Part shown: one piece after another, positions 11,040 through 21,006 of the stretch
Numbering within the stretch: position 1 is the first letter of the stretch
Layout: every line of letters starts with the position of its first letter
Origin: Symbiodinium microadriaticum
Lineage: Eukaryota > Sar > Dinophyceae > Suessiales > Symbiodiniaceae
Assembly: GCA_001939145.1 (NCBI GenBank)
Contig: LSRX01000136.1
Coordinates: 836,771 to 900,770 of the forward strand
DNA: 64,000 nt
Direction of reading: 5' to 3'
Notes under the pieces: model-generated
Databases searched by the model: none
Told to the model about the DNA's origin: nothing
What the model saw: only the letters and a program-made list of their open reading frames with translations
Translations under genes and position numbers: made by a program

Positions 11040-11640
11040 AAGAGAAGAAGGATGGCTGCTTGTGATGCTCTGTGCTGCAACCGATGTCAATGTTTGTGTT
11101 GAGCGGGTGCTTGTGAACTCGAACGTCTCCGTGGGGAAAGGCTGTTCTTGATGTCGTGCTGCGTTCAGAAACTGGCAGCTGCCTGGACGGGCTGCGCTTC
11201 AAGAGCAGCACCTGGCATGCCTGCCGTAGCACCCCGCTCCGAAGCCGCCGCTCGTTCCAGCAAGGCGGTCTTGCGCGCCTTGCCCCACACTGGCGTCCGC
11301 GACAGGTGTAGCGAAGTTCTCGGAACGTGAAGATCAAAAGCCCTGCCCATCCCATCACCCAAGCCTGGTGGAAATAACCGGCGGAAAGGCACCCCAACTA
11401 CAGGCTCGATTTGGCGGAAAGCATGGCCAGCCACCAAAAGGCCAAAGGCATCACCACTACCCAACCGTGCCCCCTGCATGGCAGTGCTAGCAAAGCGGTC
11501 AAGATCACATGGCGCACACAGCACTCGAAAGCCGCCATTCCCCATATGTAGATGCTCGATTTCGCAGGCACATGCTCGAGACACACATCGGTGGCAGTGC
11601 AGCACATCAAAAGCAACTCCTCCCTATGTGAACGCTCGAT
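11040..11640. repeat. Degenerate repeat of about 80 nt in both orientations
   Basis: The plus strand at about 11050-11160 and the minus strand at about 11640-11530 share a diverged sequence. Common landmarks are TGATG, TGCTGCA, ACCGATGT and TGGGGAA in the same order. In each place the motif is partly repeated in tandem with a period near 80 nt. A related piece with AGGGAGGAGTT lies on the minus strand at about 12490-12440. This suggests a dispersed repeat family. Confidence 0.5.
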
Positions 11641-11644
11641 TTCG

Positions 11645-12100
11645 TCAGCACCCGTTCGGGAGTTCTCGTGCGCCAAAGCGCAACGAAGTGACGGCTGCCG
11701 GGCTGGCATCTGGTGACGAAGCCATGTACGAGGGCTCACGGATCCATGTCAGACGCTCGCCACAGCTGTGGAGACCCATTTCCAAAAGCGTCCGAAGCTT
11801 CCACAAGCGGTTCAGCCACAGCTTGTCAGCTTTGCAGTCGCAAGGGGGGGGCGGCTCCTGGACTTTCTGGCTTTCGTGCAGAACACCTCTCGGTGTGTTG
11901 CTCCTGCCGTTCCTCCCAGCATTCGGCACGTACGTGGCATGGCCACCGTACTCCAGCGACTGTCTTGTGACCAGTTGTTGGAGTCTTGGAGAACCGGAAT
12001 TTTGCAGGGGCGCAGTTGACGCCGCTCTTAGTTGTCGGTGCTTGCTACTTGGCTGCTTTGTCTGGCGGAAGTTCAAGTTGGCTCTGGCGCTAGTATCCCA
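11645..12100 (-). CDS. Probable C-terminal exon of the MORN-repeat gene
   Basis: Minus-strand open frame ending at a TGA at 11645. Third codon positions are mostly C or G across about 130 codons, which supports real coding. The sequence contains a Gly/Asn/Arg-rich part, a PPPPC run, then a Trp- and Leu-rich helix (KLWLNRLWKLRTLLEM). No known domain. It lies downstream in the same direction as the MORN exons, and the exon at 12353-12409 ends in phase 1 with GTAAGG, so it may splice here. The exact acceptor is unresolved; several AG sites fit. It could also be a separate gene. Confidence 0.45.
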   Translation of the reverse strand, partial: WDTSARANLNFRQTKQPSSKHRQLRAASTAPLQNSGSPRLQQLVTRQSLEYGGHATYVPNAGRNGRSNTPRGVLHESQKVQEPPPPCDCKADKLWLNRLWKLRTLLEMGLHSCGERLTWIREPSYMASSPDASPAAVTSLRFGARELPNGC

Positions 12101-12352
12101 GGCCAACACATGGCGTGACGCAGCGGCTGCTGCTTCGAGCAAACAGGAGTGCGATCCCGTTTTGGTTTCGAAGGAACAGATGGAGATGGTGCAATGCAGT
12201 TGATGAAAGATGCGTGGAAGCCCGTCTATGAAAGCACCGGGGCCAGGCTGAACATGGAACCAGGGCCGAGAGAATCAAACACCAAAAGCTCTCCACCCCC
12301 GTGCGATATCTGGAAACTTCCCCCCAAGCCCCAAAGCCAAGTTTTTCCTTAC

Positions 12353-12409
12353 CGAGGTGCGCTGTCCTCGGGATGAAGAGCCTATGTGGAGGCACAGGCT
12401 CAGCTACTT
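12353..12409 (-). CDS. Exon, probable C-terminal part of the MORN gene
   Basis: Reads VAEPVPPHRLFIPRTAHL after a phase-1 junction. It is bounded by an AG acceptor at 12410-12411 and a GTAAGG donor at 12351-12352. Spliced to the preceding exon through a 140-nt intron it keeps the frame and gives LCPFLEVAEP across the join. It ends in phase 1. Domain unknown. Confidence 0.5.
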
Positions 12410-12549
12410 CTGGCTGCACACCGAATCGATTTGCACTCAGATAGCATTGAAAGCGACATGAACTCCTCCCTGTATTGATGATTCGGCGTGGTTGGAGCCT
12501 GCAATTTGTTGCAAGCCCTGGAGTGAAACACGACACCCTGGCAGACGAC

Positions 12550-12641
12550 CAAGGAACGGACACAGTCTCTCGATCTTGAAGACAAATGAGGAGTTGGTGC
12601 CGGACATCCAGTACCAGTTTGTGTCCATGTCTCGGCCGAGA
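12550..12641 (-). CDS. Exon, probable C-terminal part of the MORN gene
   Basis: A 92-nt minus-strand exon with strong C/G third-position bias, encoding DMDTNWYWMSGTNSSFVFK and onward to ERLCPFL. The acceptor is CTGACAG just before it and the donor is G|GTCGTC. Phase 2 in and phase 1 out is consistent with the next exon. Trp/Tyr/Phe-rich; no family recognised. Assignment to the MORN gene is by orientation and spacing. Confidence 0.5.
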
Positions 12642-13062
12642 CTGTCAGGGCTCGGCACAGTAAAGGCCCTAAACGGCCCAGCTCCACTACCTACCATCGA
12701 AAGCACCGAAGAAACATCAACACCTCCAGAAATATTTCAAGTCTAGTCGAAGAACGCGAAAGACCAACCCCCCAAAGTTCAGCTTGGTTGAGGCGGTTCG
12801 TCTTCATCGGTCCACCGAAGGCGCGTACCAGCCTGGCTTGCTATGCTTGCTGCACAGGAAGGCACGATTCGATAACCCCTTGCAACCCTCAAACTCTCCA
12901 CTGAGAAAATTGATCTAACAGCGCCTTCCAGAGGCCCTCCCGCGCCACGCCCTTCACATCGACGTATCTGCCTGTCCGTGACCGCGCTTGGCTGCGGCCG
13001 GGTGCCCTACATACATCCCTGCAGCGCGACCGCCCCCCCCCCCCTCTTGCCAGCCATGCCAC

Positions 13063-13110
13063 CTTTGCCGTGCTGCTTGCCTTCCAGCCACTGGCCTACG
13101 TAGCGCCGGC
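13063..13110 (-). CDS. MORN-repeat gene, exon H (YVGQWLEGKQHGKG)
   Basis: A 48-nt exon encoding RRYVGQWLEGKQHGKG, a textbook MORN core (Y-x-G-x-W-x-x-G-K-x-H-G-x-G). It is preceded by GAG|GC and followed by G|GTGGCA, phase 1 on both sides. Joined to the exon at 13689-13732 the frame is kept, but about seven residues of the usual 23-residue spacing are missing, so a small exon may be overlooked between them or this repeat is short. Confidence 0.75.
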
Positions 13111-13688
13111 CTCGGCCGGTGGAGATGAGAACGTGTTGTCGCGCCACATCAAGCACACCATAGCACACAAAACCGACAAGAAGGTAAGAATATGATATAA
13201 GTTCGAGAGCACGCACCCGGCATGTGCACTCGACATGGCTAGTTCTTACGACCTGCTTAGATCTTCAATTTTATTGCTGTCGCTTGCCTGAGCCGGGGCA
13301 GTGGTTCACTGCCAGTCCACTCTGACGATTCTGCTAAATCAGGATTATTGACTCAATACCTCGCCATTAATGCCATTCGCAACGCGGCCGATTCGATACA
13401 AAATACAAACAATTTGCTTTTGGTGCCACTCCTCTGGCATTCTCGCTGTAAAGGAAACCGATGCTAGCACGGCTTGGTTGGGTAAATGCCCGTTCTATCA
13501 GATCTAATGAGGACTACGGGCCCAAACCATGCAACACGACTCGAGAAGGTTGCTGCACTGATCCTTCCCTCGGTTGTCGACAGATCACCCACTTTGAAAT
13601 CAGCTGCAACATCGTCCCAAGTCGGTTCCAAGCTTCGTCCCTCAACTTAGCGGGCTCAGGGTGGCACCGTCCGGCCAACAAAACTTAC

Positions 13689-13732
13689 CTTCACCGGACT
13701 TTCGATCGCCGAGGTAGTCTCCCTCGTACCAT
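13689..13732 (-). CDS. MORN-repeat gene, exon G (YEGDYLGDRKSGEG)
   Basis: Encodes WYEGDYLGDRKSGEG, a MORN core with Tyr in the Trp position. The donor G|GTAAGTTT is the most canonical in this gene. The acceptor is GGCAG|ATGG; an alternative acceptor four bases upstream would shift phase. Phase 2 in, phase 1 out. Joined to exon F it gives SSDNSRWYEGDY. Confidence 0.8.
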
Positions 13733-14531
13733 CTGCCTTGCAGATTTAGGGTGCGATGGCTGGTGGAGAGCTCTAAAGACTGATCGGTGCACTGAGGGCT
13801 TCAACCATCTGGCCACCTCATGGTGCCATGGCCTGTCCTCGGTAAATACGTGAATCACCGCAGGCTGTTTGGCTTTGGGGACTTCGTGAGAGAGGATATG
13901 TTGGGCCGCGGCATTTGGCTGTCTTGCCAGCTTCCGACGTAGACACCTCGGGAATCCACATGAATGCTGTATACTGGATCTCTTCAAGCGATCGACTGCC
14001 CCAGCAAGGCGTTGTGTCTTGACAACAGAGTGAGGGGATGCAAACAGTCAGTCTGAGGCATCCACGTCCGTCAGAGAAGGTGTACGTACCCTGCATGCAG
14101 CCGAGATGGATGCCGTGACCGCAAACTTCCAAGCAAGCTGATTCAAGCACGCGACCCGCAAACCCTGCCGTCACAAAAAGCATGCTTTCTGAACTGGATG
14201 TGGAACCAAGAAACAAGAGATCGTGCAAACACCAAGGCCGCTGCCTCGCCATGCATGCTGTCGTTGAAGAACTGGCCGGAATACGACCTTGATGGGTCCG
14301 GAGCAGGAGTGTCACTTGAGCTGTGACTTGTCCTAACAATTCCCAATTCCTAGTTCAAGTGGGGTCACTAGCTTAGGGTACCGGACCGAGCCCAGCTTAG
14401 GCTTCTTGAGTTCCAGCGAGGAGTTTGCTGGCTGCAAAGCCGAAACGGCTTCCAGCTTCACTGTGCTATGCCACGAAGATTGATTGACCACTCTCGCGAA
14501 CAAGTGTCGTGACCCCTGGTCTCGAGGCTGC

Positions 14532-14582
14532 CGCGAGTTGTCAGAGGACGTGAAGACTCCATAGCCGTGTTTCTTGCCGTCC
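14532..14582 (-). CDS. MORN-repeat gene, exon F (DGKKHGYGVF)
   Basis: Completes the repeat begun in exon E: GEY|RDGKKHGYGVFTSSDNS. The acceptor GGGCAG|G is in phase 2 and matches exon E exactly. The donor is CG|GC at 14530-14531 (GC-AG intron), or three bases earlier; both keep the frame. Confidence 0.82.
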
Positions 14583-14838
14583 CTGCCCACAGGAGCTCAA
14601 GCCCATCCAAGCCCCGCATCAAGCTTGCAGCGATTGCGGATTCCATCATGGGCCAGAGAAAAGCCCAAGCCAGAGCTCAAGAGGAGAGCACGAACCCCCG
14701 CTTCTGCAACGGCCGAGCATGGCTCATAGCTGCTCAAAAGGCTTAGAGAAATGCGTCTCCCCTGAAACTTAATTTTGCCACATGGCGCGAAAAGGAAGAG
14801 CCACGTATGCACTCATGGACAAGATCTGCACAGCAGGC

Positions 14839-14903
14839 CTGTACTCGCCCTTGAAAGTGGAGCCATCGGCCCAGGTCTCGAGACCCTGTCCGGATTTCAT
14901 GTC
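14839..14903 (-). CDS. MORN-repeat gene, exon E (SGQGLETWADGSTFKGEY)
   Basis: A 65-nt exon encoding DMKSGQGLETWADGSTFKGE and Tyr, spanning the end of one MORN unit and the start of the next. The acceptor is TACAAG|GAC. The donor is AG|GCC, a GC donor in phase 2. The join to exon F rebuilds Arg from AG+G. Confidence 0.85.
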
Positions 14904-15040
14904 CTTGTACTTTTGAGAAACAGCAATTCAGGTGGAAGCGGAGCGTGGCAAGTGGCGCTCGAAGCCAAGTGCACAAAACCGTAAAATCCAGATTCAAAGA
15001 CATGTCCTCCTAAAGATCTAAAGGTTCGACTTCAGCTCTC

Positions 15041-15069
15041 CTCCACCCAGTCGCCGATGTAGGACGATC
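15041..15069 (-). CDS. MORN-repeat gene, 29-nt micro-exon D (SSYIGDWVE)
   Basis: Only 29 nt long: completes Arg from the previous exon, then SSYIGDWVE. The acceptor is GCCAG|GA. The donor is GAG|GAGAGC, a GA donor in phase 0. The joins on both sides restore exact MORN spacing (HSDGERSSYIGDWVEDMKSG), which is why I accept such a short exon. Confidence 0.75.
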
Positions 15070-15243
15070 CTGGCAGCAGGCTGGGGCCCCTGTATTTATT
15101 CCGATACAGCTCAGCTTCTCAAGGTTCCTTGTGAGCAAGTGGGGTGCAGAGAGGACCCGCTTCGACTGGATGCGTACATTGAGAGCCCTTTCGATCGAAT
15201 GCGCTCTCGGTGCCGAGAAGTAGCATGCTGCTAAACACGCCAC

Positions 15244-15283
15244 TTTCGCCGTCCGAGTGAAGGAACTTCCCGGACCCATGAGC
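15244..15283 (-). CDS. MORN-repeat gene, exon C (AHGSGKFLHSDGE)
   Basis: A 40-nt exon encoding AHGSGKFLHSDGE plus one base. The acceptor GCAG|GCT is in phase 0 and the donor is A|GTGGCG in phase 1. It joins exon B as QWMDDK|AHGSGKF, perfect MORN spacing. Confidence 0.82.
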
Positions 15284-15409
15284 CTGCTTCACCACAGACT
15301 GCTTCCGCACTTAGATATTCGCAGAGCATGCAAAAGCAGTCACGCCCCAGTCGAGATGCAAACTGCACGACGGCCCCGGAGTGCAAAGAACGCGATCCTC
15401 GACCCCAGC

Positions 15410-15471
15410 CTTGTCATCCATCCACTGGCCTTCGTACACGTCGCCATTGGCATGAACAAATCTCCCACGTC
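15410..15471 (-). CDS. MORN-repeat gene, exon B (GRFVHANGDVYEGQWMDDK)
   Basis: A 62-nt exon encoding RGRFVHANGDVYEGQWMDDK after a phase-1 join. MORN motifs are short beta hairpins usually found in membrane-associated or cytoskeletal scaffold proteins. The acceptor is CCCAG|GA; the donor is AAG|GCTGGG, a GC donor. The 126-nt intron that follows is bounded by AGGCT at both ends. Confidence 0.88.
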
Positions 15472-16376
15472 CTGGGCACGACAAAAGCTTGCAGGTCTGC
15501 GGAGAGTGGGCAAAGAAACCCAAAGACAATTTCTATTAAAATCGTTCCACAGTTTTGACGCTTGGCAGGTTTATTAAGAAGCTCCCAAAAACCCTGCAGC
15601 AATCACAGACAGACAACTGAGAAAGAACAACTGCCGTGCAAAAAATAAGAAAACTTGTCGCCGTGGAAACAGAGCTCAAGTATTCAACAACACTGAAAAT
15701 CTGCCATAAGGGGGGTGTGGGTGAGGGGTATCCAATGCGCTCGAAAGGATTCCCCCATGCGTGGTATACTTCCGATTGTTCCTGTAGGAGGTACCTCTGG
15801 TAACCCACGGGGAGGTATCCCTCTTGCAGGGTTCCTCCTGGAGGTACCCCGCACGAGTAACCCGCGGAGAGGTATTGACAGAGGAAGCAACATCTCACAG
15901 TCACATCCTCTGTGTTGACTGTGTTGACAGGTACCTAACCCACGGAGGTACTTGAGGCACGCTAAAGGATCCAACCCGCGAGGGGCGGGCAGGGCTCCTC
16001 CTTGGAGGTGTCCCGAGCAGGTAGCCCACGGCGAGGTATTGAAACAGTAAGCAACATCCCACGTTGACAAGTACCTAAACCGTGGCCTGACAAGCGGAAG
16101 GGTACGTAAAGTAAGTAGTAAGTAGTGATTACTATAAAGTAGGTAGCAGGAGTAGTCGTGGTGGTAGCAGTAGCAGCAGCATCAGTAGTAGTGGTAGTGG
16201 TAGTCGTAGCGGCAGCAACAGTAGTAGTTCTTTGCGGTGGTGGCGGTCTGCTGCTGGTGGTGAGATAACCGTGGTAGTGGTCGTGCGCTCGTGGTAGTAG
16301 CAGCTCGTAGCAGCTAGCAGTAAGTACAGTCGTGGCAGTAGTGTGCTGTGCACCGGCCAAGACCAGGAGGCCCCAC
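15472..16376 (-). other. 905-nt GT-AG intron of the MORN gene with duplicated and trinucleotide repeats
   Basis: Between exons A and B. It holds a diverged tandem duplication (15828-15945 and 15989-16084; both copies have GCAGGG, TCCTCC, GAGGTATTG, AAGCAACATC and a GTACCTAA-type end in the same order). It also holds a GTAGTG/GCAGCA-rich trinucleotide region at about 16138-16325. Confidence 0.7.
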
Positions 16377-16426
16377 CGCAGGCTCTGTCATTCACAAACT
16401 GCCCCTCGTATCTGCCGCCGTCGGGC
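16377..16426 (-). CDS. MORN-repeat gene, exon A (PDGGRYEGQFVNDRAC)
   Basis: A 50-nt exon encoding PDGGRYEGQFVNDRAC between CTGCAG|G and G|GTGGGG. The join to exon B gives NDRAC|GRGRF, matching MORN periodicity. The upstream join, over a 6.1 kb intron, gives GEGTLL|RPDGGRYEG, again in frame and in register. Confidence 0.85.
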
Positions 16427-16547
16427 CTGCAGCGCCCCCGCCGGCGAGAGACATTTAAGTGAACTTCTTTGGTGCGGTCCAATACATACAGCCAGACATC
16501 AGCCACTGGGACTTCTGGCGTGCAAGTGCTACTTGGGGACGGCTGGA

Positions 16548-16556
16548 GTCTACAAC
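16548..16556 (+). repeat. 9-bp direct repeat, left copy (target-site duplication)
   Basis: GTCTACAAC, immediately outside the left terminal inverted repeat. The identical 9-mer occurs directly outside the right one at 21471-21479, in the same orientation. Confidence 0.75.
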
Positions 16557-16606
16557 GATAGGCGGTTCACTTGTGACTTCTGTCGGGTGTCACCTGTGAC
16601 TTCTCG
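16557..16606 (+). repeat. Left terminal inverted repeat
   Basis: Starts GATAGGCGGTTCACTTGTGA. The right end read on the minus strand starts GGTAGAGGGGTCGCTTGTGA. The pairing continues to about 50 bp. Confidence 0.75.
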
Positions 16607-16754
16607 AGAGGCGCCTCGCTTGTGACTTCTGTCGGGTGTCACCTGTGACTTCTCTAGCCACCGAATTTGCAACACCTCTCAGCAAAAATGCATGAAATCA
16701 CTTGTGACTTCTCTGGCTTCGGATCAGGCTTCAAGCTTGCATCTTCGACTTTCT

Positions 16755-19700
16755 CGCAAGGGTTCGCGGTTTGGGGTTGGGGTTCAAGGTTTACGGTCAT
16801 GGGGTTAGGGTCTAGCCTCGGGGTTCAGGGTTTAGGGTTCACGGTTTGGGGATAACGGTTTCAAGGTTAGGTTTAGGGCAGCGGGCCCGAGTTTTCGAGG
16901 AAAAAAATGCATGAGTATTTTCCCTCGAAACTGCTCCGGGTCCTGAGAGTGAAGCATCAGGGTGTGGGGTAGTTCAAGGCGCTTTACGGCTTCGGGCGTT
17001 CAGGGTTGATTCGTCCGATTAGGTTTAGGTTTGCGGTTTACGGTTTGGGTTTGGGGTTTGGGGTTCAGAGTTCGCGGTTTAGGGCTAGGGTTTAGGGTTT
17101 ACGGTTTAGGGTTTGGGGTGCAGGGTTTTAGGGTTTGGGGTTCAGCATGTAGGGTTTAGGGTTAAGGGTTTAAGGGTTTAGGGATTCGGGTTTAAGGGTT
17201 TAGGGTGTAGGGTCTAGAGGTTAAGGGTTTAAGGCTTCGGGTTCAGGGATTCGGGTTTGGGATTTAAGGGTTGAGGGTTTAGGGTCGAGGGTTTAGGGGC
17301 TAGGGTTAAAGGTTCAGTGTTTAGGGTTTAGGCTTGAGGGTTGAGGGTTTAGGGTTCAGGATTGGATCGAGGGTTCAGGGTTGTGGGTTCAGGGTTCAGG
17401 GTTTAGGGTTTGGTTTAGGGTGTAGGATTTAGGGTTTAAAGTTTAGGGATTAGGGTTCGGGGTTTAGTTTAGGGTTTGGGGCTTGGGGTTTGGGGTGTAG
17501 GGTTTAGGGTTTAGGGCTCAGAGCTCAGGGTTTAGGGTTAGGCTTTGGAGTTTGCGGTTTGGGTTTGGGGTTTGGGGTTCAGAGTTCGCGGTTTAGGGCT
17601 AGGGTTCAGGGTTTACGGTTTAGGGTTTGGGGTGCAGGGTTTAGGGTTTGGGGTTCAGCATGTAGGGTTTAGGGTTAAGGGTTTAAGGGTTTAGGGATTA
17701 GGGTTTAGGGTTTAGGGTGTATAGGGTCTAGGGTCTACAAGTTAAGGGTTTAAGGCTTCGGGTTCAGGAGGGTTTGGGATTTAGGGTTTAGGGTTGAGGG
17801 TTTAGGGTTAAAGGTTCAGGGTTTAGGGTTTAGGCTTGAGGGTTTAGGGTTCAGGGTTTAGGGTGAAGCATCAGGGTTTGGGGTAGTTCAGGGTGCTTTA
17901 CGGCTTGGGGTGTTCAGGGTTGATTCGCCCGTTTAGGTTTAGGCTTGGGGTTTACGGTTTGGGTTTGGGGTTTGGGGTTCAGAGTTCGCGGTTTAGGGCT
18001 AGGGTTTAGGGTTTACGGTTTAGGGTTTGGGGTGCAGGGTTTTAGGGTTTGGGGTTCAGCATGTAGGGTTTAGGGTTAAGGGTTTAAGGGTTTAGGGATT
18101 CGGGTTTAAGGGTTTAGGGTGTAGGGTCTAGAGGTTAAGGGTTTAAGGCTTCGGGTTCAGGGATTCGGGTTTGGGATTTAAGGGTTGAGGGTTTAGGGTC
18201 GAGGGTTTAGGGGCTAGGGTTAAAGGTTCAGTGTTTAGGGTTTAGGCTTGAGGGTTGAGGGTTTAGGGTTCAGGATTGGATCGAGGGTTCAGGGTTGTGG
18301 GTTCAGGGTTCAGGGTTTAGGGTTTGGTTTAGGGTGTAGGATTTAGGGTTTAAAGTTTAGGGATTAGGGTTCGGGGTTTAGTTTAGGGTTTGGGGCTTGG
18401 GGTTTGGGGTGTAGGGTTTAGGGTTTAGGGCTCAGAGCTCAGGGTTTAGGGTTAGGCTTTGGAGTTTGCGGTTTGGGTTTGGGGTTTGGGGTTCAGAGTT
18501 CGCGGTTTAGGGCTAGGGTTCAGGGTTTACGGTTTAGGGTTTGGGGTGCAGGGTTTAGGGTTTGGGGTTCAGCATGTAGGGTTTAGGGTTAAGGGTTTAA
18601 GGGTTTAGGGATTAGGGTTTAGGGTTTAGGGTGTATAGGGTCTAGGGTCTACAAGTTAAGGGTTTAAGGCTTCGGGTTCAGGAGGGTTTGGGATTTAGGG
18701 TTTAGGGTTGAGGGTTTAGGGTTAAAGGTTCAGGGTTTAGGGTTTAGGCTTGAGGGTTTAGGGTTCAGGGTTTAGGGTGAAGCATCAGGGTTTGGGGTAG
18801 TTCAGGGTGCTTTACGGCTTGGGGTGTTCAGGGTTGATTCGCCCGTTTAGGTTTAGGCTTGGGGTTTACGGTTTGGGTTTGGGGTTTGGGGTTCAGAGTT
18901 CGCGGTTTAGGGCTAGGGTTTAGGGTTTACGGTTTAGGGTTTGGGGTGCAGGGTTTTAGGGTTTGGGGTTCAGCATGTAGGGTTTAGGGTTAAGGGTTTA
19001 AGGGTTTAGGGATTCGGGTTTAAGGGTTTAGGGTGTAGGGTCTAGAGGTTAAGGGTTTAAGGCTTCGGGTTCAGGGATTCGGGTTTGGGATTTAAGGGTT
19101 GAGGGTTTAGGGTCGAGGGTTTAGGGGCTAGGGTTAAAGGTTCAGTGTTTAGGGTTTAGGCTTGAGGGTTGAGGGTTTAGGGTTCAGGATTGGATCGAGG
19201 GTTCAGGGTTGTGGGTTCAGGGTTCAGGGTTTAGGGTTTGGTTTAGGGTGTAGGATTTAGGGTTTAAAGTTTAGGGATTAGGGTTCGGGGTTTAGTTTAG
19301 GGTTTGGGGCTTGGGGTTTGGGGTGTAGGGTTTAGGGTTTAGGGCTCAGAGCTCAGGGTTTAGGGTTAGGCTTTGGGGTTTGCGGTTTGGGTTTGGGGTT
19401 TGGGGTTCAGAGTTCGCGGTTTAGGGCTAGGGTTCAGGGTTTACGGTTTAGGGTTTGGGGTGCAGGGTTTAGGGTTTGGGGTTCAGCATGTAGGGTTTAG
19501 GGTTAAGGGTTTAAGGGTTTAGGGATTAGGGTTTAGGGTTTAGGGTGTATAGGGTCTAGGGTCTACAAGTTAAGGGTTTAAGGCTTCGGGTTCAGGAGGG
19601 TTTGGGATTTAGGGTTTAGGGTTGAGGGTTTAGGGTTTAGGGTTAAAGGTTCAGGGTTTAGGGTTTAGGCTTGAGGGTTTAGGGTTCAGGGTTTAGGGTG

Positions 19701-20900
19701 AAGCATCAGGGTTTGGGGTAGTTCAGGGTGCTTTACGGCTTGGGGTGTTCAGGGTTGATTCGCCCGTTTAGGTTTAGGCTTGGGGTTTACGGTTTGGGTT
19801 TGGGGTTTGGGGTTCAGAGTTCGCGGTTTAGGGCTAGGGTTTAGGGTTTACGGTTTAGGGTTTGGGGTGCAGGGTTTTAGGGTTTGGGGTTCAGCATGTA
19901 GGGTTTAGGGTTAAGGGTTTAAGGGTTTAGGGATTCGGGTTTAAGGGTTTAGGGTGTAGGGTCTAGAGGTTAAGGGTTTAAGGCTTCGGGTTCAGGGATT
20001 CGGGTTTGGGATTTAAGGGTTGAGGGTTTAGGGTCGAGGGTTTAGGGGCTAGGGTTAAAGGTTCAGTGTTTAGGGTTTAGGCTTGAGGGTTGAGGGTTTA
20101 GGGTTCAGGATTGGATCGAGGGTTCAGGGTTGTGGGTTCAGGGTTCAGGGTTTAGGGTTTGGTTTAGGGTGTAGGATTTAGGGTTTAAAGTTTAGGGATT
20201 AGGGTTCGGGGTTTAGTTTAGGGTTTGGGGCTTGGGGTTTGGGGTGTAGGGTTTAGGGTTTAGGGCTCAGAGCTCAGGGTTTAGGGTTAGGCTTTGGGGT
20301 TTGCGGTTTGGGTTTGGGGTTTGGGGTTCAGAGTTCGCGGTTTAGGGCTAGGGTTCAGGGTTTACGGTTTAGGGTTTGGGGTGCAGGGTTTAGGGTTTGG
20401 GGTTCAGCATGTAGGGTTTAGGGTTTAGGGTTTTGGTTTAGGGCTTCGGGTTCAGGGATTAGGGTTTGGGATTTAGGGTTTAGGGTTGAGGGTTTAGGGT
20501 TTAGGGTTAAAGGTTCAGGGTTTAGGGTTTAGGCTTGAGGGTTGAGGGTTTATCAGGGTTTGGGGTAGTTCAGGGTGCTTTACAGCTTTGGGTGTTCAGG
20601 GTTGATTCGCCCGTTTAGGTTTAGGCTTGGGGTTTACGGTTTGGGTTTGGGGTTTGGGGTTCAGAGTTCGCGGTTTAGGGCTAGGGTTTAGGGTTTACGG
20701 TTTAGGTTTTGGGGTGCAGGGTTTAGGGTTTGGGGTTCAGCATGTAGGGTTTAGGGTCAAGGGTTTGAGGTAAGGCTTTAGGGTTCAGGGTTTAGGGTGA
20801 AGCATCAGGGTTTGGGGTAGTTCAGGGTGCTTTACGGCTTCGGGTGTTCAGGGTTGATTCGCGCGTTTAGGTTTAGTCTTGCGGTTTACGGTCTTGGTTT
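16755..20900. repeat. Telomere-like satellite with 914-bp higher-order repeat
   Basis: Built from variants of TTTAGGG (GGTTTAGGG, GGGTTCAGG, GGTTTACGG and others), all G-rich on the plus strand. It is not a simple telomere: the landmark TTCAGCATGTAGGG recurs. The A-type landmark (AGCATG) lies at 17144, 18058, 18972 and 19893 and the B-type at 17657, 18571, 19485 and 20406. Spacing is 914, 914 and 921 bp in both series. Each unit is therefore two related halves of about 513 and 401 bp. The 921 step contains an extra 7-bp GGTTTAG unit. Degraded copies lie at both edges. Confidence 0.92.
16889..16933. repeat. Imperfect palindrome at left edge of the satellite
   Basis: GTTTTCGAGG, a loop containing ATGCATGA, then TTTTCCCTCGAAAC, able to form a hairpin. 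A similar palindrome in the same orientation lies at 20964-21006. Confidence 0.6.
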
Positions 20901-20963
20901 GGAACTCAGACTTTCGGGTTTGGGCTCAAGCTTTGGGGTTTCTAGGACGAAAGACCGTGGCCA

Positions 20964-21006
20964 AGTTTTCCGGGAAATAATTGCTTGATTTTTTTCCCTG
21001 AAAACC
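20964..21006. repeat. Imperfect palindrome at right edge of the satellite
   Basis: GTTTTCCGGGAAA, a loop containing TTGCTTGA, then TTTCCCTGAAAAC. It resembles the left-edge palindrome in stem and loop. Confidence 0.6.

Noticed and set aside
16755..20900. A chromosome end or true telomere
   Set aside because: The words are degenerate, arranged in 914-bp units, flanked by unique sequence and gene exons on both sides, and enclosed by inverted repeats.
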